Below, one piece after another: positions 5,896-8,231 of a stretch of DNA of 8,231 nucleotides. Position 1 is the first letter of the stretch. Each line of letters begins with the position of its first letter. The notes beneath the pieces were generated by a model. That model was not told where the DNA came from and ran no database searches. It saw only the letters and a list, made by a program, of their open reading frames with translations. Source of the stretch: Gammaproteobacteria bacterium (lineage in GTDB: Bacteria > Pseudomonadota > Gammaproteobacteria > Steroidobacterales > Steroidobacteraceae); NCBI GenBank assembly GCA_030040525.1, contig JASHTN010000192.1, forward strand, positions 1 to 8,231. Direction: 5' to 3'. The translations under genes and the position numbers were made by a program.

Positions 5896-7944
5896 ATGGG
5901 GTACGCGACGTCTGGCATCCGTAATCTTGCCCTCGTCGGGCACGCCGGCGGGGGCAAGACCTCGCTCATCGAGACGCTGCTGCTGCAGGCAGGCGCGATC
6001 CGCAATCGCGGCAGTCTGGCACGCGGTACCACGGTGTCGGACTTCGATCCCCAGGAGAAGCGCCTGCAGCACTCGCTCGATACCGCGATCTGCAGCTTCG
6101 ACCTGAACGGCACCCGCATCAATCTCATCGACACCCCCGGCTACCCGGACTTTCTCGGCAAGACGCTCGCGGTGCTGGAGGCGGTCGAGGCGGTCGCGGT
6201 CGTGGTGAGCGCGGTGAGCGGCGTCGACACGCTCACGGCGCGGCTCATGGACGCCGCGCGCGAGCGCGGCCTGTGCCGGCTCGTGATCGTCAACAAGATT
6301 GACAGCCACGATGCTCATTGCGCGGCTGTGCTGGCGCAGCTGCGCGAGATGTTCGGGCCCGAGTGCCTGCCGCTGAATCTGCCGGCCGGGGGCGGGGATT
6401 CGGTGGTGGACTGCTTCTTCCAGCCGCATGGCCGGCCGACGGACTTCTCGACCGTCGAGGCCGCGCACACGCAGATCATCGACCAGGTGGTCGAGCTCGA
6501 CGAGAAGCTGATGGCCCTCTACCTGGAGCAGGGCGAGGAGCTCACGCCGGAGCAGCTCCACGACCCTTTTGAGCAGGCGTTGCGCGAGGGGCACCTGGTG
6601 CCGGTGTGCTTCGTGTCGGCCGAGGCCGGCGCCGGGATCGCGGAGCTGCTGCAGGTGATCGTGCGCCTCATGCCCAATCCCGCCGAGGGCAACCCGCCGC
6701 TGTTTCTCAAGGGCACGGGCGAGGCGGCCGAGCGCGTGCCGGTCACCCCCGAACCGGCGCAGCACGTGCTCGCGCACGTGTTCAAGGTGAGCATCGACCC
6801 CTACGTCGGCAAGCTCGGCGTGCTGCGCGTGCACCAGGGAACGGTGCGCCAGGGGAGCCAGCTGTTCATCGGCGACGCGCGCAAGCCCGTCAAGATCGCG
6901 CACCTCTACAGCCTGCTCGGCAAGGACACCAGCGAGATCGCCGCCGCGGGCCCGGGGGATATCTGCGCGACGCCGAAGGTCGACGAGCTGCACCTCGATG
7001 CGGTGCTGCACGACTCGCACGACGAAGACCAGTATCACCTCAAGCCCGTGTCGTTCCCGCCGCCGATGCTCGGTCTCGCCATCGAGCCGGAACGCCGCGG
7101 TGACGAGCAGCGCCTGGCCGACACGCTGCACAAGCTCACCGCCGAGGACCCATGCGTGCGCATCGAGCATCATGCGGCGGTGAACGAGACGGTGCTGTAC
7201 GGCATGGGGGAGTTCCACCTGCGCGTGCTGCTCGAGAGGATGGGCGAGCGCTACGGCGTGCACGTCAAGACGCACCCGCCGAGCATCCCGTACCGCGAGA
7301 CCATCACGCGACCGGCGGACGGCCACTGCCGCCACAAGAAGCAGACCGGCGGCGCCGGCCAGTTCGGCGAGGTGTACCTGCGCGTCGAGGCGCTCGAGCG
7401 CGGCGCGGGCTTCGAGTTCGTCGACGACGTGGTGGGCGGTGCGATTCCCGGGCAGTACATTCCGGCGGTGGAGAAGGGCGTGCGCCAGGTGCTCACGGAA
7501 GGCGCGCTGGCCGGCTTTCCCCTCCAGGACGTACGGGTCACGGTCTACGACGGCAAGCATCACGCCGTCGACTCGAAGGAGGTGGCGTTCGTCGCGGCTG
7601 GGCGCAAGGCCTTTCTCGACGCACTGCTGAAGGCCGCGCCGATCGTGCTCGAGCCGATCATGAGGATGGAGATCACCGCTCCCGCGAGCGCGATCGGCGA
7701 CATCACCGGCGATCTCGCCACCAAGCGCGCACGCATCAGCGGCAGCGACTCGCTGCCGGGGCAGCGCGGGACGCTGCAGGCGCTGGTGCCGCTCGCGGAG
7801 GTCTCCGAGTACCAGTCGCGCCTCAAGGCGCTCACCGGCGGCCAGGGCGCCTACACCATGGAGCTCAGTCACTACGACCCGGTGCCGCCGCGCAAGCAGC
7901 AGGAGCTGGCGCAGGCGTGGCGCCCGCGCGAGGCACAGGACTAG
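5896..7944 (+). CDS. Elongation factor G-like GTPase (EF-G2 type paralogue)
   Basis: Translation-factor-family GTPase with the full EF-G layout in 682 residues: G domain 1-270, beta-barrel domain II about 285-375, domain III about 385-460, domain IV about 462-585 (KKQTGGAGQFGEVYLRV at 481-497, YDGKHHAVDSKE at 551-562), domain V about 586-665. GTP motifs: P-loop GHAGGGKTS (15-23), DTPGYPDF (79-86), NKID (133-136), SA (241-242). Differences from housekeeping EF-G: the P-loop aspartate of GHxDxGKTT is Gly18; the catalytic switch II histidine of DTPGH is Tyr83; and the switch I block containing ERGIT is absent, replaced by a shorter GTTVSDFDPQEKRLQHSLDT. These changes match the EF-G2/EF-G-like group known from other bacteria, so this is probably not the main translocase. 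The mycobacterial paralogue is reported not to replace EF-G. GGAG at 5884-5887, 8 bases before the ATG, supports the start. Function here is unknown. Confidence 0.9.
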   Translation: MGYATSGIRNLALVGHAGGGKTSLIETLLLQAGAIRNRGSLARGTTVSDFDPQEKRLQHSLDTAICSFDLNGTRINLIDTPGYPDFLGKTLAVLEAVEAVAVVVSAVSGVDTLTARLMDAARERGLCRLVIVNKIDSHDAHCAAVLAQLREMFGPECLPLNLPAGGGDSVVDCFFQPHGRPTDFSTVEAAHTQIIDQVVELDEKLMALYLEQGEELTPEQLHDPFEQALREGHLVPVCFVSAEAGAGIAELLQVIVRLMPNPAEGNPPLFLKGTGEAAERVPVTPEPAQHVLAHVFKVSIDPYVGKLGVLRVHQGTVRQGSQLFIGDARKPVKIAHLYSLLGKDTSEIAAAGPGDICATPKVDELHLDAVLHDSHDEDQYHLKPVSFPPPMLGLAIEPERRGDEQRLADTLHKLTAEDPCVRIEHHAAVNETVLYGMGEFHLRVLLERMGERYGVHVKTHPPSIPYRETITRPADGHCRHKKQTGGAGQFGEVYLRVEALERGAGFEFVDDVVGGAIPGQYIPAVEKGVRQVLTEGALAGFPLQDVRVTVYDGKHHAVDSKEVAFVAAGRKAFLDALLKAAPIVLEPIMRMEITAPASAIGDITGDLATKRARISGSDSLPGQRGTLQALVPLAEVSEYQSRLKALTGGQGAYTMELSHYDPVPPRKQQELAQAWRPREAQD

Positions 7945-7953
7945 ACACATCGG

Positions 7954-8065
7954 GAGGCGGGACTGAAAACGTCTTTTTCGGGACGCCGTAAACCCGTCCT
8001 TGGGGGCTGCGGGAAAAACGTCCCTGTTTTTCACGCCCCGGAAAAGACGTTTTCGACCCCGCCTC
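7954..8065. repeat. 112-bp palindromic intergenic element (ERIC-like)
   Basis: A long imperfect inverted repeat fills most of the gap between the EF-G-like gene and the next start. The left arm (7954-7979) and right arm (8041-8065) match as GAGGCGGG/CCCGCCTC-type ends apart from a 3-base difference, then share the 13-base GAAAACGTCTTTT block. Nested inside are GGGACG/CGTCCC (7980-7985 and 8019-8024) and AAAAAC/GTTTTT (8014-8019 and 8026-8031). The centre GTAAACCCGTCCTTGGGGG (7988-8006) resembles, from memory, the core of ERIC-type palindromes and related dispersed repeats. It contains no open reading frame. As RNA from either strand it would fold into a long stem and may end or stabilise the upstream transcript. 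Being almost symmetrical, it has no clear orientation. Confidence 0.72.
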
Positions 8066-8084
8066 GTCGCCCGGAGTGGTCTCG

Positions 8085-8231
8085 ATGAGTACTGCGGCGA
8101 CCACGTCGCCTCACCGACCGTACCTGTTGTTCGTACGCGCCGGCGGCGAATCGCTGCACCCGCGGCTGATCGCCGAGAATCCCGGGCGCAACTGGGATTG
8201 CTGTGTCAGCTGGTATGTGACACCGCGCTTC
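8085..8231 (+). CDS. Partial unknown protein, possibly DUF707-like (C-terminus outside window)
   Basis: ATG 8085 is preceded by GGAG at 8073-8076 (8-base spacing), and 49 codons run open to the right edge with strongly G/C third positions. After a short polar leader, residues 12-25 read RPYLLFVRAGGESL, a hydrophobic strand followed by a Gly-rich turn. NPGRNWDCCVSWYV (32-45) follows. This pattern (strand, R-x-G-x-x-SLH, then RNWD and an aromatic strand) recalls bacterial DUF707-type or glycosyltransferase-like proteins, but that is a weak impression from 49 residues. No signal peptide is visible. It begins 20 bases after the palindromic element, so its promoter may lie within or before that element. 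Confidence 0.7.
   Translation, partial: MSTAATTSPHRPYLLFVRAGGESLHPRLIAENPGRNWDCCVSWYVTPRF

Noticed and set aside
5866..8034. A 722-codon minus-strand frame opposite the EF-G-like gene
   Set aside because: Same antisense effect of G/C-biased codons. No domain, and it would end beyond the EF-G start and begin within the palindromic repeat.
7954..8065. CRISPR repeat unit
   Set aside because: There is only one symmetrical element with nested arms, with no regularly spaced direct repeats or spacers.

Overview
The window is GC-rich DNA with strong G/C preference at third codon positions. It comes from a proteobacterium, most likely a gammaproteobacterium. The main reason is the uninterrupted gene order prkA, yeaH (DUF444), spoVR/ycgB, which is common in Proteobacteria, and the close match of all three products to their Escherichia coli counterparts in motifs and length. 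I cannot name a genus.

Layout. (1) Positions 1-500, minus strand: the first 166 codons of a gene that runs out of the left edge. It has a flexible Pro/Ala/Ser/Gln-rich start followed by a receiver-like fold without the usual lysine. (2) Positions 501-1192: a long divergent intergenic region with several hairpins and no convincing RNA gene. Two mutually exclusive hairpins lie just before the prkA ribosome binding site. (3) Positions 1193-5775, plus strand: a tight prkA-yeaH-spoVR operon. The first two genes are 39 bases apart, with a perfect 14-base palindrome between them. The last two overlap by 4 bases (ATGA). (4) Positions 5896-7944, plus strand: a full-length paralogue of elongation factor G of the EF-G2 type. 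It lacks both the catalytic switch II histidine and the P-loop aspartate of true EF-G. (5) Positions 7954-8065: a 112-base palindromic intergenic element resembling ERIC-type dispersed repeats. (6) From 8085 to the right edge: the first 49 codons of another plus-strand gene of uncertain family.

Function. PrkA (AAA+ serine kinase-like protein), YeaH (von Willebrand A metal-site protein) and SpoVR are associated with stationary-phase, starvation and sporulation-type stress responses, and probably act together. Their joint mechanism is not settled. The EF-G-like protein has its own ribosome binding site and a 120-base gap before it, so it may be a separate unit. The two edge genes have no demonstrated link to the operon. 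I see no tRNA, rRNA, CRISPR array, transposase or prophage gene. The most unusual items are the degenerate receiver protein, the EF-G paralogue's active site and the palindromic element.
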